DNA of 25,760 bases from Chara braunii (GCA_003427395.1 BFEA01000768.1:51116-76875), one strand, 5' to 3'. Counted from the stretch's first letter, positions 10,017 through 19,587 are shown. Numbers and translations: made by a program. The notes: generated by a model not told the origin, from the letters alone.

Positions 10017-10090
10017 ATTATATTTCTTGAACGAAATTAAAGTTTAGTTTTTGGACCGAAATCCGATCCAAATTTTTGGCTCCTGGAGGT
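9985..10090. repeat. ~100-bp dispersed repeat inserted in the RT
   Basis: The block from ACAGCCGTTTCGTCAAAAC to GGTCC is closely matched at 25635-25735 (same order: CATATTATATTT, TTGAACGAAAT, AAATCCG, GGTCC). It sits where RT coding sequence should be, so it is an insertion or replacement. A frame happens to read through it, which makes the RT look continuous when it is not. It may be a short non-autonomous element; the type is unknown. Confidence 0.65.
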
Positions 10091-10094
10091 CCTT

Positions 10095-10650
10095 CGAGGA
10101 GTTTGTCTAGCTGTTCGCGCAACTCTTCTAACTCCTTGGGGGGCATTCTATAGACTGCTTCTTTGGGAGTTCTACTGCCAGACTTTATCTCAATGCGATG
10201 CTGGATAGGATGCTCAACTACTCCTGAAGGAGGTTCTGACAAATCTACGTACTCCCTCAGCAGCTTGGCAATCACAGGGTTGATAACTTCCTTTCTTTTA
10301 GGCTCAGTGAGTGGCCTAACATAGGCCGCAAAGACCTGCTCTTCTAACTTCTTCTTCTTCACTAGTCGCGCGAATGCGGGAGTACTCAGACAACAATGTG
10401 CCAAGGAGGTATCTACTCCGTACACATGAAATAGACCGGTTGTCTTGACACCACCTAAAGGACTACGGAACCTACACTCATATTCTCTTAGATGAAGTGT
10501 GGTCCCCGCTGCCTCTCCCCAATCCATCCCTAGAACCATATGAAATGAGAGATTATCTTTTATGAATAGAGTCAGGGAATGGAGAACTTTCACCACCTTC
10601 CCATCTTTCTCTAGGCGAAAGTGCGCCTGTATTTCTATGAAAAACCCATG
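10095..10650 (-). pseudogene. Ty3/gypsy protease C-terminal part and RT leader
   Basis: The frame reads HFRLEKDGKVVKVLHSLTLF, then SFHMVLGMDW (the usual late protease motif VLGMDWL) and LHLREYECRF, then an acidic linker and the RT entry PKEAVYRMPPKELEELREQL. The catalytic DSG part is absent here and is found at 13584-13592, beyond a large insertion. Sequence right of about 10650 is GC-rich and foreign, although the frame stays open to 10725. Confidence 0.75.
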
Positions 10651-10807
10651 GAGGCGGCCGTGCGAGGCCAAGGTTGCGGCCGCGACCAGGGCCATGACCC
10701 CTTGCCCATGGCCGCGTGGCCGCATGGCGGACAGTGGGGAGGGGGGGTGGGGGTTTGGGAAGTGAAATGGGGTTGCGCAACCCTAGCCCCACCCCGTCAA
10801 AAAAAAA

Positions 10808-11702
10808 NNNNNNNNNNNNNNNNNNNNNNNNNNNNNNNNNNNNNNNNNNNNNNNNNNNNNNNNNNNNNNNNNNNNNNNNNNNNNNNNNNNNNNNNNNNNN
10901 NNNNNNNNNNNNNNNNNNNNNNNNNNNNNNNNNNNNNNNNNNNNNNNNNNNNNNNNNNNNNNNNNNNNNNNNNNNNNNNNNNNNNNNNNNNNNNNNNNNN
11001 NNNNNNNNNNNNNNNNNNNNNNNNNNNNNNNNNNNNNNNNNNNNNNNNNNNNNNNNNNNNNNNNNNNNNNNNNNNNNNNNNNNNNNNNNNNNNNNNNNNN
11101 NNNNNNNNNNNNNNNNNNNNNNNNNNNNNNNNNNNNNNNNNNNNNNNNNNNNNNNNNNNNNNNNNNNNNNNNNNNNNNNNNNNNNNNNNNNNNNNNNNNN
11201 NNNNNNNNNNNNNNNNNNNNNNNNNNNNNNNNNNNNNNNNNNNNNNNNNNNNNNNNNNNNNNNNNNNNNNNNNNNNNNNNNNNNNNNNNNNNNNNNNNNN
11301 NNNNNNNNNNNNNNNNNNNNNNNNNNNNNNNNNNNNNNNNNNNNNNNNNNNNNNNNNNNNNNNNNNNNNNNNNNNNNNNNNNNNNNNNNNNNNNNNNNNN
11401 NNNNNNNNNNNNNNNNNNNNNNNNNNNNNNNNNNNNNNNNNNNNNNNNNNNNNNNNNNNNNNNNNNNNNNNNNNNNNNNNNNNNNNNNNNNNNNNNNNNN
11501 NNNNNNNNNNNNNNNNNNNNNNNNNNNNNNNNNNNNNNNNNNNNNNNNNNNNNNNNNNNNNNNNNNNNNNNNNNNNNNNNNNNNNNNNNNNNNNNNNNNN
11601 NNNNNNNNNNNNNNNNNNNNNNNNNNNNNNNNNNNNNNNNNNNNNNNNNNNNNNNNNNNNNNNNNNNNNNNNNNNNNNNNNNNNNNNNNNNNNNNNNNNN
11701 NN
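10808..11702. other. Assembly gap (run of N)
   Basis: The unknown bases are preceded by an A-run and followed by (CA)n at 11703-11714. Reading frames that cross it are artefacts. The true length and content are unknown. Confidence 0.99.
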
Positions 11703-11954
11703 CACACACACACAATCAGTTTCAGGTATGGTTGTTTTTCCTCTTGCTCCTATTTTTTTGTGAGTGCCTTTTGTGTCTCTAGCCGAGCACCCTCTAACAG
11801 TGCTAAACAGTCTGTGGTTCCTCGTTTGGAGTGTCAACTGCACTCTTAGCGGGGCCGCTCGGTTCGAGATGTCTGTGTTGCCTGTCGGTGATGACGAATG
11901 GTCGTCAGAGTGTCCCCCTGGCTCAGCGGGTGGTGGGACGGGTCGTACCTCCCG

Positions 11955-12268
11955 TGTCTTTTGCTCGCGTGCCTTGTGGTTTGGTAGCCTTATGGCGGTG
12001 CCTCGCGCTTCGCTGCATGGTTGTTGAGCTGCTTGTCCGTGTGCCCTGTCGGCCTTCAGTGTCCTTTGCGCGCATGCCTTGTAGTTTGGTTGCCTTGTTG
12101 GTGGTGCCTTGTGCTTCACTGCACGGTTGCCGAGCTGCTTGTTTGCTTGCCCTGTTGGCCTTCTGCATCCTTTACTTGTTTGCGTGCCTTGTAGTCTGGT
12201 TGCCTTGTTGATGTTGCCTTGCGCTTCACCGCACGGTTGTCAAGCTGCTCGTCCGCTTGCTTTGGTGA
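11955..12268. repeat. Three ~105-bp tandem repeats upstream of the hammerhead
   Basis: Units begin at 11955, 12060 and 12166. Each holds GCCTTGT-GTTTGGTTGCCTT, then TGCCTTG-GCTTC-CTGCA-GGTTG, GAGCTGCTTGT and CCCTGT-GGCCTTC, with substitutions. The C-to-T/G skew keeps several plus-strand frames open, but no protein family is recognisable. Confidence 0.75.
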
Positions 12269-12362
12269 TAAGCAGTTGGGTTGCCTCTATTGTGTTGCCT
12301 GGTGCTCCACAGGGTTGCTGCCCGCTCCTATGTCCCGCTTGGGAACAGCTTGCCTCCAACAT

Positions 12363-12383
12363 GGGTCAAAGTGTTCATGACCC
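12363..12383 (+). other. Short hairpin upstream of the hammerhead ribozyme
   Basis: GGGTCA (12363-12368) pairs with TGACCC (12378-12383) around a 9-nt loop, 25 nt before the ribozyme. It may belong to the same structured transcript. Confidence 0.4.
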
Positions 12384-12408
12384 AAACCATCAAATACGGG
12401 GGTTCCGC

Positions 12409-12464
12409 AGATTGTCGAGGGTTCAGCCTCCTGATGAGTCGGTGCAATTCCGACGAAACAATCT
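12409..12464 (+). ncRNA. Type III hammerhead ribozyme
   Basis: Every element of the hammerhead fold is present and paired. Stem III is AGATTG (12409-12414) with CAATCT (12459-12464). The cleavage triplet is GTC, with cutting predicted after C12416. Stem I is GAGG (12417-12420) with CCTC (12427-12430) and loop GTTCAG. The core box CTGATGA is at 12431-12437, stem II is GTCGG (12438-12442) with CCGAC (12450-12454) and loop TGCAATT, and GAAA is at 12455-12458. Stem III is the open helix, making it type III, the form found in plant viroid-like RNAs and in LTR-type retrozymes. A self-cleaving RNA of this kind normally processes a repeat transcript into monomers. No second copy is visible, perhaps because of the gap at 10808-11702. 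Confidence 0.93.
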
Positions 12465-12537
12465 TGTCATTATTAGTTTTTATTTTTTTCGGTCTTTGAA
12501 ACTTTTATGGACTTGTATTTTTTTCTGATTTGCCTAC

Positions 12538-12735
12538 CTTGTGTGCTTGTTGTTGTCTGCCCTCCCGCCTCCTTGGTGTGTTTGTGTGTCGTCTGCCCTT
12601 CCACCTCCCTTGTGCCCTGTAGCCTTTGTCCTTCGCTGTTGCTTGTCATTCCATGTGTTATCACGTCATGCCTTCTTTGCCTGCTTGGTGTCGTTGTGTG
12701 TCATCTGCCCTCCCGCCTCCCCCATGCCCTCCATC
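12538..12735. repeat. Degenerate short repeats downstream of the hammerhead
   Basis: The motif TCTGCCCTCCCGCCTCC and variants recurs at about 12556, 12591 and 12705, with TTGTGTGTC between copies. No reading frame here looks like a gene. It may be the body of the ribozyme-bearing repeat. Confidence 0.45.
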
Positions 12736-13238
12736 CTATGTGGGACGCAGAAAACTGGTTGAGGTTAGCCATGGATGTATGAGGTAGCTTCAAAGAAATA
12801 AAGTGGCAGCAGTGGTTTTGCTTATTTGGTTTTTTGTGTGGCTTGTCATTTTAAGCTAGCAGGGTAGCATGGATGGGTGGCAGTTAAAACGGCATGTGAT
12901 GGGCTATGAGTGGACCTGGTGTACCACTGATTGTATACTGGAGTTATACATGGCGGAAGCGCTGTGAGATCATTTCCGAACACACACACACGCAAACGTG
13001 TTCACACACACATACTAATCATCCTTGCCAAATAACAGTACTATATATATATATATTTCATTCCTTGATTTTTTCCTTATTACAAAAAAAAAAAACCTCA
13101 TAAAATCGAATAAGACAAAAAACTGCCAATCAAAAATCCAAAAAAAAAATGAACTTTTTTTTTTTTTTTAATTTCTCCTCTTCGCTTTTTCTGTTTTTTA
13201 TTTTTTATAATTCCCTAAAATTCATTTTTTTCGAAAAA

Positions 13239-13287
13239 ACAAATATGGGGTTGTACGGTTTGAAATACCTTACAACCCCATATTTGT
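13239..13287. repeat. Perfect 17-bp inverted repeat
   Basis: ACAAATATGGGGTTGTA (13239-13255) is exactly complementary to 13271-13287 around a 15-nt spacer, and the pairing continues imperfectly into flanking A/T runs. It lies in AT-rich DNA near the right edge of the protease insertion and may be a fold-back element or hairpin. Confidence 0.75.
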
Positions 13288-13412
13288 CTTTTTGTTTTTT
13301 TGCCTATTATTTGAGACGGGAAGAATCCGTGAAAACGTGGCCGCTATGCGGCCGACCCCAGTCGCGGATGCGGCCATGAACATGACCGCCCTCTGAGCTT
13401 AACCCTACCGTT

Positions 13413-13432
13413 CCCGCGGCCGCGGCCGCGGG
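13413..13432. repeat. 20-bp GC palindrome at the right edge of the insertion
   Basis: CCCGCGGCCGCGGCCGCGGG equals its own reverse complement. Protease coding sequence begins immediately to its right, so it marks the insertion boundary. Confidence 0.8.
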
Positions 13433-13640
13433 TGATACATAGTTGGACTCCCTCGATGTATTCCTCGATTCGCATCATACGATTATCTGCGAGGATACTG
13501 ACTATGGGCTCTGCCAACTTCTGGACTTTCAAGCTAACCTTCGGCTTCTTTAGCGCCTTGCAACTAACATAGTTGAGAGTGGCCTCACTATCTACAAGGG
13601 CCCCCGGTCTGCCTCTAAAAATCTCTACAATGCTAGGTGC
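13433..13640 (-). pseudogene. Ty3/gypsy aspartic protease N-terminal part
   Basis: The minus strand encodes ALVDSEATLNYVSCKALKK (active site at 13584-13592) followed by KVQKLAEPIVSILADNRM and an EEYIEGVQL strand, the usual start of a retropepsin-like domain. The active site reads Asp-Ser-Glu where Asp-Ser-Gly is expected, a substitution likely to harm catalysis. The rest of the domain is across the insertion, at 10100-10650. Protease would cleave the gag-pol polyprotein. Confidence 0.7.
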
Positions 13641-15710
13641 TCTACTTCTGTCTTCATCTTGGCCTAGGCTGGCATGCTGTCCTCCAACTCTTCGGCCAGT
13701 CTTGTAAGAGAAGCGCCCAAAGAGACTCTAACACAAGCAGTCTCTGGACAACCAGTCGTGTGAGGGAAGTGCATAAAGAGACTCTAACACAAACAGTCTC
13801 TGGACAACTAACAAGACACTGATCAACAACCTCTCCCATAGACAAATGTGGGTCGGGAGTTTCTATCTGGCGCGCGCACTCATCTCCACATTGCATAGGG
13901 GTAAGGGTAGTTACTACCCCTACCGACGGTTGCCTTTTGCAACTCGCTGGACATTCCTACATTTTGGGCAAAATTTTATAATGTGCTCGGGGTTACCGCA
14001 ATAAATGCACAGACCCGCGCCTATCGTATATTGCCAATTTGTATGTTCCATACCCAGCGATTCCCAGGGTCGGCCCTGTGGCAGACCAAGGTGCCATCCC
14101 TCCCCTTTGGGAGGTGACCGATTGGAACGAGGACGGGGTGACGAGGGACCTTGACACCTTCCTCCCTCTTGGCGGTTTCCCCTTGCACCAACCCCCTGGC
14201 TGCCCTGTCGTTGACCACCAGAGGCGTGACCCCCTTGGCCCCGGCCTCTTCACTTGGCCTGAGATGATTCGACCTTTCCAGTTTTTTCCTTTGGCAAGGT
14301 CCTTGTGCCAGAAAGTGGTAATTGGCGTGGATTGGGCCTCGAATGCAACAACCTCTCAACTAAGCACATCATACATCATATTGGGTTGCTGCTTCTTATC
14401 CAAGAAATGCCCGTGCAGAGCCTCTAGCATGGCGCGATAGAATAACTCGACCAGTTGGGGCTCAGTAACCCTATGGCCAGGGATGGTGACGAGTTCGTCC
14501 ATGGCGGCCTTGAGTGCTCTGACACTCTTCCACTGTCAGCTGTGGACTGTTTGCAGTGGCCCTTAGGTCTCTTGTGACACATGCAAATCTCTAGCAGAGG
14601 GCTTTCACGAATTCACTCAAATGAGTAATAGCGGAGTATGGGACCATATCGTTCTCGCATTTGGCAGTGCGTGCGAGCGACCTAGCAAAGTTGGCCGCTT
14701 CCTCTTTCAGAGCTTGGAAAGCCACGAGAACTTGGTTCTTGGGGACGATATCTTGCAAGTGCAATTACGAGTTAACATTGGCTTCCCAATTCTCGAAATT
14801 TCCCCCCTTCTTTTCCCAATACAACTCAGGAAACTTAACCTTAACGCTCTCTCTTCGTGGTTGTGCCTCCTCTTCTCCGGGGGCCCCTAGCTTGGCGCCT
14901 TCTATGGCGTCTATACAAAATCGTCCAGTGCCTTCCAAGGCAATGCGCATTTCTGTGCCTATACGCATCATCATATCTTTTGCAAAATTTTTGAAGCCTA
15001 CGCGCATGGACTGCAACGCAATATCGTGGGCTCTCAAATAGCATAACGGCTCCTGTTGGGTACTCAGGATCACCTCCATATTCTGAGACAAAATTTCTAC
15101 TTTCCTTTGGGGATCTTCCTATGCCCCCAATTGCTCTCGTTGTTCCTCAGTGGTCTGTAAATCCCTCTCCATTTTCTCGATCGCCTCCAACCTCCTCGTC
15201 CTTTCCCTTGCCAGATGCAATTTTCATTATAACTTTTGCTCATCCTCTTTGTCTGTCGGCGCAAGGGATTCTCCTCCTTCTCCAACTCCTTTAAGATCGC
15301 CTCATTTTTTGTCTGGGGAACAATCAACATGGCCTCTTCTTCTTCCCTAGTGCCAGATTCGCTACCCACTCATTCACCATCCTCTCCATCTTGGCTTCAC
15401 TCTCTCGCGCCCCACTTGATTCCCCTCTCTCTTCTCTTCTTAAATTTTCGAGAAGGGGAAGTTCAACCTCCGCTTCCTCTACTTCTTTTTCTTTTCCTAC
15501 TTCTGCCTGTACAACCGCTAATTTTCGAGGAGGGGAACCTCTTTCTTCCGCTTCTCCAATTCTTCCTCCATCTGTCTTTGCTTAACCTTCTGGTTCTCCA
15601 TCAAGGCCAACATCTTCGACTGCTTAATAAGCTCTTTCTTCTCCATCTTTTCTTTTCTCTCTTTCAACAGGGCCTGTCAGGGCGGCGAATTGCTCTTCTT
15701 AAACCTTGAT
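13641..15710 (-). pseudogene. Ty3/gypsy gag with CCHC nucleocapsid knuckle
   Basis: Read on the minus strand from about 15710, a Glu/Lys/Arg coiled coil (ELIKQSKMLALMENQ region) leads into a capsid-like domain: MMRIGTEMRIALEGTGRF, VKVKFPELYWEKK and NFENWEANVN at 14765-15091, then VPKNQVLVAFQALKEEAANFARSLA at 14640-14740. Near the end, CIYCGNPEHIIKFC (about 13967-14009) is a CX2CX4HX4C zinc knuckle for RNA packaging. Stops and frame changes are scattered throughout, so no full product can be made. The order gag, protease, RT, RNase H, integrase is that of Ty3/gypsy. Confidence 0.7.
13704..13815. repeat. 56-bp tandem duplication in gag-pol remnant
   Basis: Two 56-bp units (13704-13759, 13760-13815) each contain an inverted pair AGAGACT/AGTCTCT about 10 nt apart. 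Since 56 is not a multiple of three, the duplication shifts the gag-pol frame. Confidence 0.7.
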
Positions 15711-16300
15711 ATATGGGGTGGTGCTAGTTTCGGCTCGCGTGGTCACTATGGTGAAACATGCATAACTAAGTGATAGTTTCACCCCTCACCACTTAGACTT
15801 CCACCCACTAACTGATTTACTGGGTGACTGACTCCAATCTAAACTACTTCTACTACTACAGTCGTCATTACAAGACTCTACTGGTGATTAGGAGGCATTT
15901 AAGGAGATCCCTCATAGCTCCTCAAGAATTCTTTAACGTCGCAAACAAGATGACATGATCAGTAGAGTCCTCTCAATACTTCAACAACTCGATGTGCAGC
16001 CTACAACTCGGATTTATGGCCTACCATACCACACTGAGCAGCCCGCCGGTCTGCACCGGTCCTTGGGGGTCTTGTCCCCAGGACGTGTCAATCGTCAGAC
16101 ATGGCCTTTAGTCGTACTCAACCCATGTAGGTTTGGTCACCACAGCTCTACGACCACATACATAGAGTACTATCACCTGGACAAAAATGACTTGATGTAG
16201 AAATAACAGAAACTGACTTAGCAAGTACCAAGGGTCCAAGGGATAATACATATCTATTGGGCAAGGGGATACGCATAAGGCTTGGCAAAATTATATCGAC
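15711..16300. other. Upstream region of the Ty3/gypsy element, no gene seen
   Basis: A 5' LTR would be expected here, but I could not match this stretch by eye to the 6873-7800 LTR. It holds no recognisable coding motif. The 5' LTR may be deleted, highly diverged or displaced by other insertions. Confidence 0.4.
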
Positions 16301-16319
16301 TCCAACTTGGTCAGGTCTT

Positions 16320-16391
16320 GGTCAACGCTGGTCAGCGGTCGGTCAACTTGGTCAACGCTTTGGTCAACGTCGTCGGTCAACTTCTTTGACC
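16320..16391. promoter_or_regulatory. Cluster of GGTCAAC / TTGACC motifs
   Basis: Five GGTCAAC copies and one TTTGACC lie within about 70 bp. TTGAC is the core of the plant W-box bound by WRKY factors, so a regulatory role is possible. A degenerate tandem repeat would explain the pattern equally well. Confidence 0.35.
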
Positions 16392-16642
16392 CCTGGCTAT
16401 GGCTGCCAACCCTTCTTCTTCGCCAACCTTTCCCTTTCTTCCCCTTTCTATCTTCTTCTTCGCCCACCTTGGCTATGGTGTCTCTCCTTCTCCCTCGTTT
16501 GTGTCTCCTTCCTCTCAACTTTTCTTTGTCACTGCCGACCTTCTTCTTCTTTGTGAAGTTCGAGTTCGGCAGCTATGGCTGCTAGTTTCTTCTTCACTGG
16601 CTGATGCTAGTCATGCAATCAATCTTGTCTCTCTCTCTCTCT

Positions 16643-16712
<70 letters not shown>

Positions 16713-16830
16713 TCTTTCTCTTTCACTGGTACTACGGATATGGCTGCTCTTCTGCAACCTCGCGCAACGGACTTCTTTCCGACGGCATTCTTCAAACGGC
16801 GCAATAAGCTTGACGATTCTCTTCTTCGTT
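16392..16830. repeat. CT-rich tract with (CT)n microsatellite
   Basis: Pyrimidine-rich DNA with an interspersed CTATGGCTGC motif (about 16400, 16571 and, as ATATGGCTGC, 16739) surrounds a (CT)n run at about 16624-16710. The open frames across it are low-complexity Ser/Leu or Arg/Glu and are not genes. Confidence 0.7.
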
Positions 16831-17850
16831 GCAATGGTCCCCTCTTCAATGGCGCGAGGTATTATCCTTCGCCACGACGACTTCTCACGGTGGCCTTTAG
16901 TCTCGCGACCGTGATGGCGGCAACGACACAATGGACGCTCAGCGCTAACTAGTGCGCAACGATGACACAACTGGTGCGAGACAATGCCAACAAGTAAGTG
17001 AGCAACATTGGTGGGGCAAATCAGCGGGGGCACGCTTGGTATCGGACAACAACGGCGCGTAATTGCTGACATGGCACGCGGCAGCAGAAAAGTGGGGCGG
17101 ACGAGTGGAGTACTTCGTCGTGCGGCTAGCAGCAGGGCGCACATAGTAATTGGCAATGCGTAGCAGCAACGAAAATGTGCACGATAGCGGGCAACACACG
17201 ACTAACAATTGCGCAGCGAACTCTTACCCTTGGCGCGCGACGATGCGCGATGGTGACGGGGCGTGTGACGCTTACGTAGGCGCTGTCGGGCGCATCGGTC
17301 CGGCACCGCACGCGGCAGCGCGGGACCCTCTCGGCTGCGTCACGCAGGAGTTGGACAAACCTCGTCGCGAACACGCAAATAGAGCCTCCTTAGGCCGCTC
17401 CGACCGAGTGCGCCAACCATACGTCTCGTGAGTCCCTACTACAGGATAGGGCCTACGCGAGGCACAACTTACCTCCACCTTACGGGAGTTGTCACCTCCC
17501 TTCGGTGGGCGTATCCCCGCCGAGCTACCAATCCACAGTACGAAAGCTGATCAGTTGCAATCGCAGAGGTGGACCAGCCGAGGGTGTTTCTCATTCGTTG
17601 TAGCATAGGGGTACGCGTGGTAATACGCCTATTGGACCCGCACGCGAACCGACATCTTGGGGGCCCGAGGTCCCAAGTGCGGCGCGTCGTCGGTCGACTA
17701 GGACGCATCCCACACACCACGCGCACACCACTCTTACGAACACAAAAATAAAACACACACACACGCACAACTGACAACGCGACAACACTCCTAGTCCCTT
17801 AGTAGCTCTCATAACTTTCCGATGCGGAAATCGGATAGGCGTCACGCGTG
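16831..17850. other. GC-rich DNA without recognisable gene
   Basis: I see several short hairpins and a (CA)n run at about 17754-17764, but no protein motif on either strand. Open frames are short and overlapping. Confidence 0.4.
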
Positions 17851-17854
17851 AGAC

Positions 17855-17866
17855 TTAGTATAAAAC
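17855..17866 (+). promoter_or_regulatory. Possible TATA box
   Basis: AGTATAAAAC stands in GC-rich surroundings and is followed by GC-rich sequence. It would fit a promoter for a plus-strand transcript covering the folded region at 17990-18215. Nothing else supports it. Confidence 0.25.
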
Positions 17867-17989
17867 CGCGCGGACGCCGTGGCAACTCATATCGACTCGC
17901 AATGCAAGCGTACGCAAGCAGTCGCAATGATGGCGTACCATGTAGTACCCATACTCACGCGGTCCTCGTTAATATCGTGGGTCGCGTTC

Positions 17990-18215
17990 GACACTCAAGT
18001 GTCGGCTGACACGCACCTTGAGGGTTAATCTCTCGACGCTGGACAACCGCCATGCGCGGTTGAAGATCACACACCCTCTTCTGCACTCTGTGCAGAGTGG
18101 GTGATACACAAGTCCATACCTGTGGTGGCAGTCGCCTCTTGCGGTCCTGGGGACGAGTCCTATCCCAGGCCTGGACGAAAGTCAAGGGGTTTGACTTTGA
18201 CGACTGCCACGGACT
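17990..18215. ncRNA. Strongly folded segment, possible structured RNA
   Basis: A 10-bp stem, GTGGCAGTCG (18126-18135) with CGACTGCCAC (18202-18211), encloses two further perfect hairpins: CCTGGG/CCCAGG (18147-18152 with 18165-18170) and AAAGTCAA/TTGACTTT (18179-18186 with 18192-18199). This predicts a three-way junction. Three more hairpins lie just upstream: GACACT/AGTGTC (from about 17990), AACCGC/GCGGTT near 18045-18062 and CTGCAC/GTGCAG (18082-18096). An alternative pairing (GACGA, GTCC/GGAC, GAAA, GTCAA/TTGAC) resembles a decayed hammerhead but lacks the first two core bases. No known RNA family is recognised. Confidence 0.35.
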
Positions 18216-18983
18216 ACAATGTCCAACTATAAAAATTAACAAGCAAAACCAATAAGTAAATAAACATCTCAACACTATATCAAATCAGGACTCAAGGTAA
18301 CAATGAAAGAAGGGGGAAACATAAACACATCAGGTATGCAGATCGTGCGACACATGGTTGTCATTCTCACTGCCTCCAAAGCATGACCCATATACCAAGC
18401 TCCAAAATACTAACCAGCATACAACAGAGGCATACACAATAGACATATTGCCATACACCAATGTGGTCAACTTTACTGTTCTTTGTAACTCATACCACGC
18501 CTCATGCACTCGAGCCCCAATCGTAGTCAAAATCTCCATAAATCTCACAAATTGTTTATAATGGTCATTAAAATAAGCTCGGCTAAGGCCCTCAAAGAAA
18601 CATAACAATTCACAGGGCTAAGGCAGTCAAGCTGAGGTACAGGTGTAAACAAAGTTGTGTCATGAGCCGACAAGTCGGCGATCAACCAACCGACATGTTA
18701 TCAGTGATAACAGAAGATGATCCTCGTGAGATCAAGCTGAAACTAGTCCAAATCTTGAATCAAACGACCAAAAGGACCTGTAACACAAGACAGGTCAACT
18801 TCCCAGGCTAGAACCATAAGCCTCTAGAGAATAATCCCCATACCACAATCTCTCTCAGAGTCTCTCGTAATAACTAAGTTTAAGTCTACCTCTAAGCCAG
18901 CGCCCAAAGGAAGGTAGACTCATGGCATAATCCCCCCTATCCAAGGTGGATTACCAAAATCGTCACTTGTCAAAATATAATCC
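18216..18983. other. Region without recognised gene; short open frame and two palindromes
   Basis: A 92-codon minus-strand frame (18330-18608) has one hydrophobic segment (VVCWLVFWSLVYGSCF) but no family I recognise, and could be chance. Two neat palindromes follow: GCCGAC-AA-GTCGGC at about 18667-18680 and TGTTATCA-G-TGATAACA at about 18695-18711. Confidence 0.35.
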
Positions 18984-19222
18984 AACTCTTTTAAACTACG
19001 AAAATTTCGGCAGCGCTTCCCGTAGGTAAAGTGCCTTCTCAGAATTTATATAAGCTCAAATATGAAAGCAGAAATAATCTCTAACTCTTGGAAAATCAAA
19101 TTTTGTCTAACTCCCTGAATTAGTAAAAATTTGGACAGCACTCCCTATAGAAAGAGAGACTTCCCAGATTTATACTAAGTCAGATATGAACTCAAAAGAC
19201 AACTTGAGTTCAACTAACCATT
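18984..19222. repeat. ~123-bp tandem repeat, left block (two units)
   Basis: Units start at 18984 and 19109, each with AACTC near the start, AAAATTT-GGCAGC-CT(T/C)CC-TAG, and AGATTTATA- or AGAATTTATA-AAG-TC further on. Three more units of the same family lie at 20449-20810, so this is one array interrupted by the AT-rich insert. Confidence 0.75.
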
Positions 19223-19587
19223 CGTTTTTCATTTTGTATTGTATGTTCTCGTTTTGTTGATAGGCCCGTGAGAGGTCGCGGGCTGCTTCACAAGTAGAGT
19301 AGAGAGGCAAGCAACAAAGCGCTTGTACAACGTCTCTAATCTAATTAAATTTTTTTAGAATAGAATGTCGGTCGACCGTATATTTGAACACAGAACAGCT
19401 TGACATCCTAGTGAGTCTTGTCCCGTCGTTTGGCCTGTGGGCAGGGACGGTGCTTGCATGTGGGACTTGTATATGATTAGACAATAGAAATATATGATTA
19501 ATATATGATTAGATAATACAAATATATGATTAATAGAGAATCTATTAGTAGATTATTATTGTCTATTAATTTTAATATGATCTGTAA

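Larger units (their letters stand above)
10650..13432. mobile_element. ~2.8-kb insertion splitting the Ty3/gypsy protease
   Basis: Protease sequence stops at about 10650 and its N-terminal half resumes at 13433. Both edges are rich in GGCCGC: GCGGCCGC near 10677 and two TGGCCGC at 10708-10725 on the left; GGCCGC/GCGGCC hairpin at 13339-13353 and a 20-bp palindrome at 13413-13432 on the right. These could be terminal or subterminal repeats of a DNA element, but I cannot define matched termini or a target-site duplication. Inside are an assembly gap, tandem repeats, a hammerhead ribozyme and AT-rich DNA, so it may be nested. Confidence 0.5.

Noticed and set aside
10553-12119. Very long open frames across 10808-11702
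   Set aside because: They read through unknown bases, so openness carries no information.
16399-16914. 171-codon plus-strand frame
   Set aside because: It is low-complexity Ser/Phe/Leu from pyrimidine-rich DNA and a (CT)n tract.
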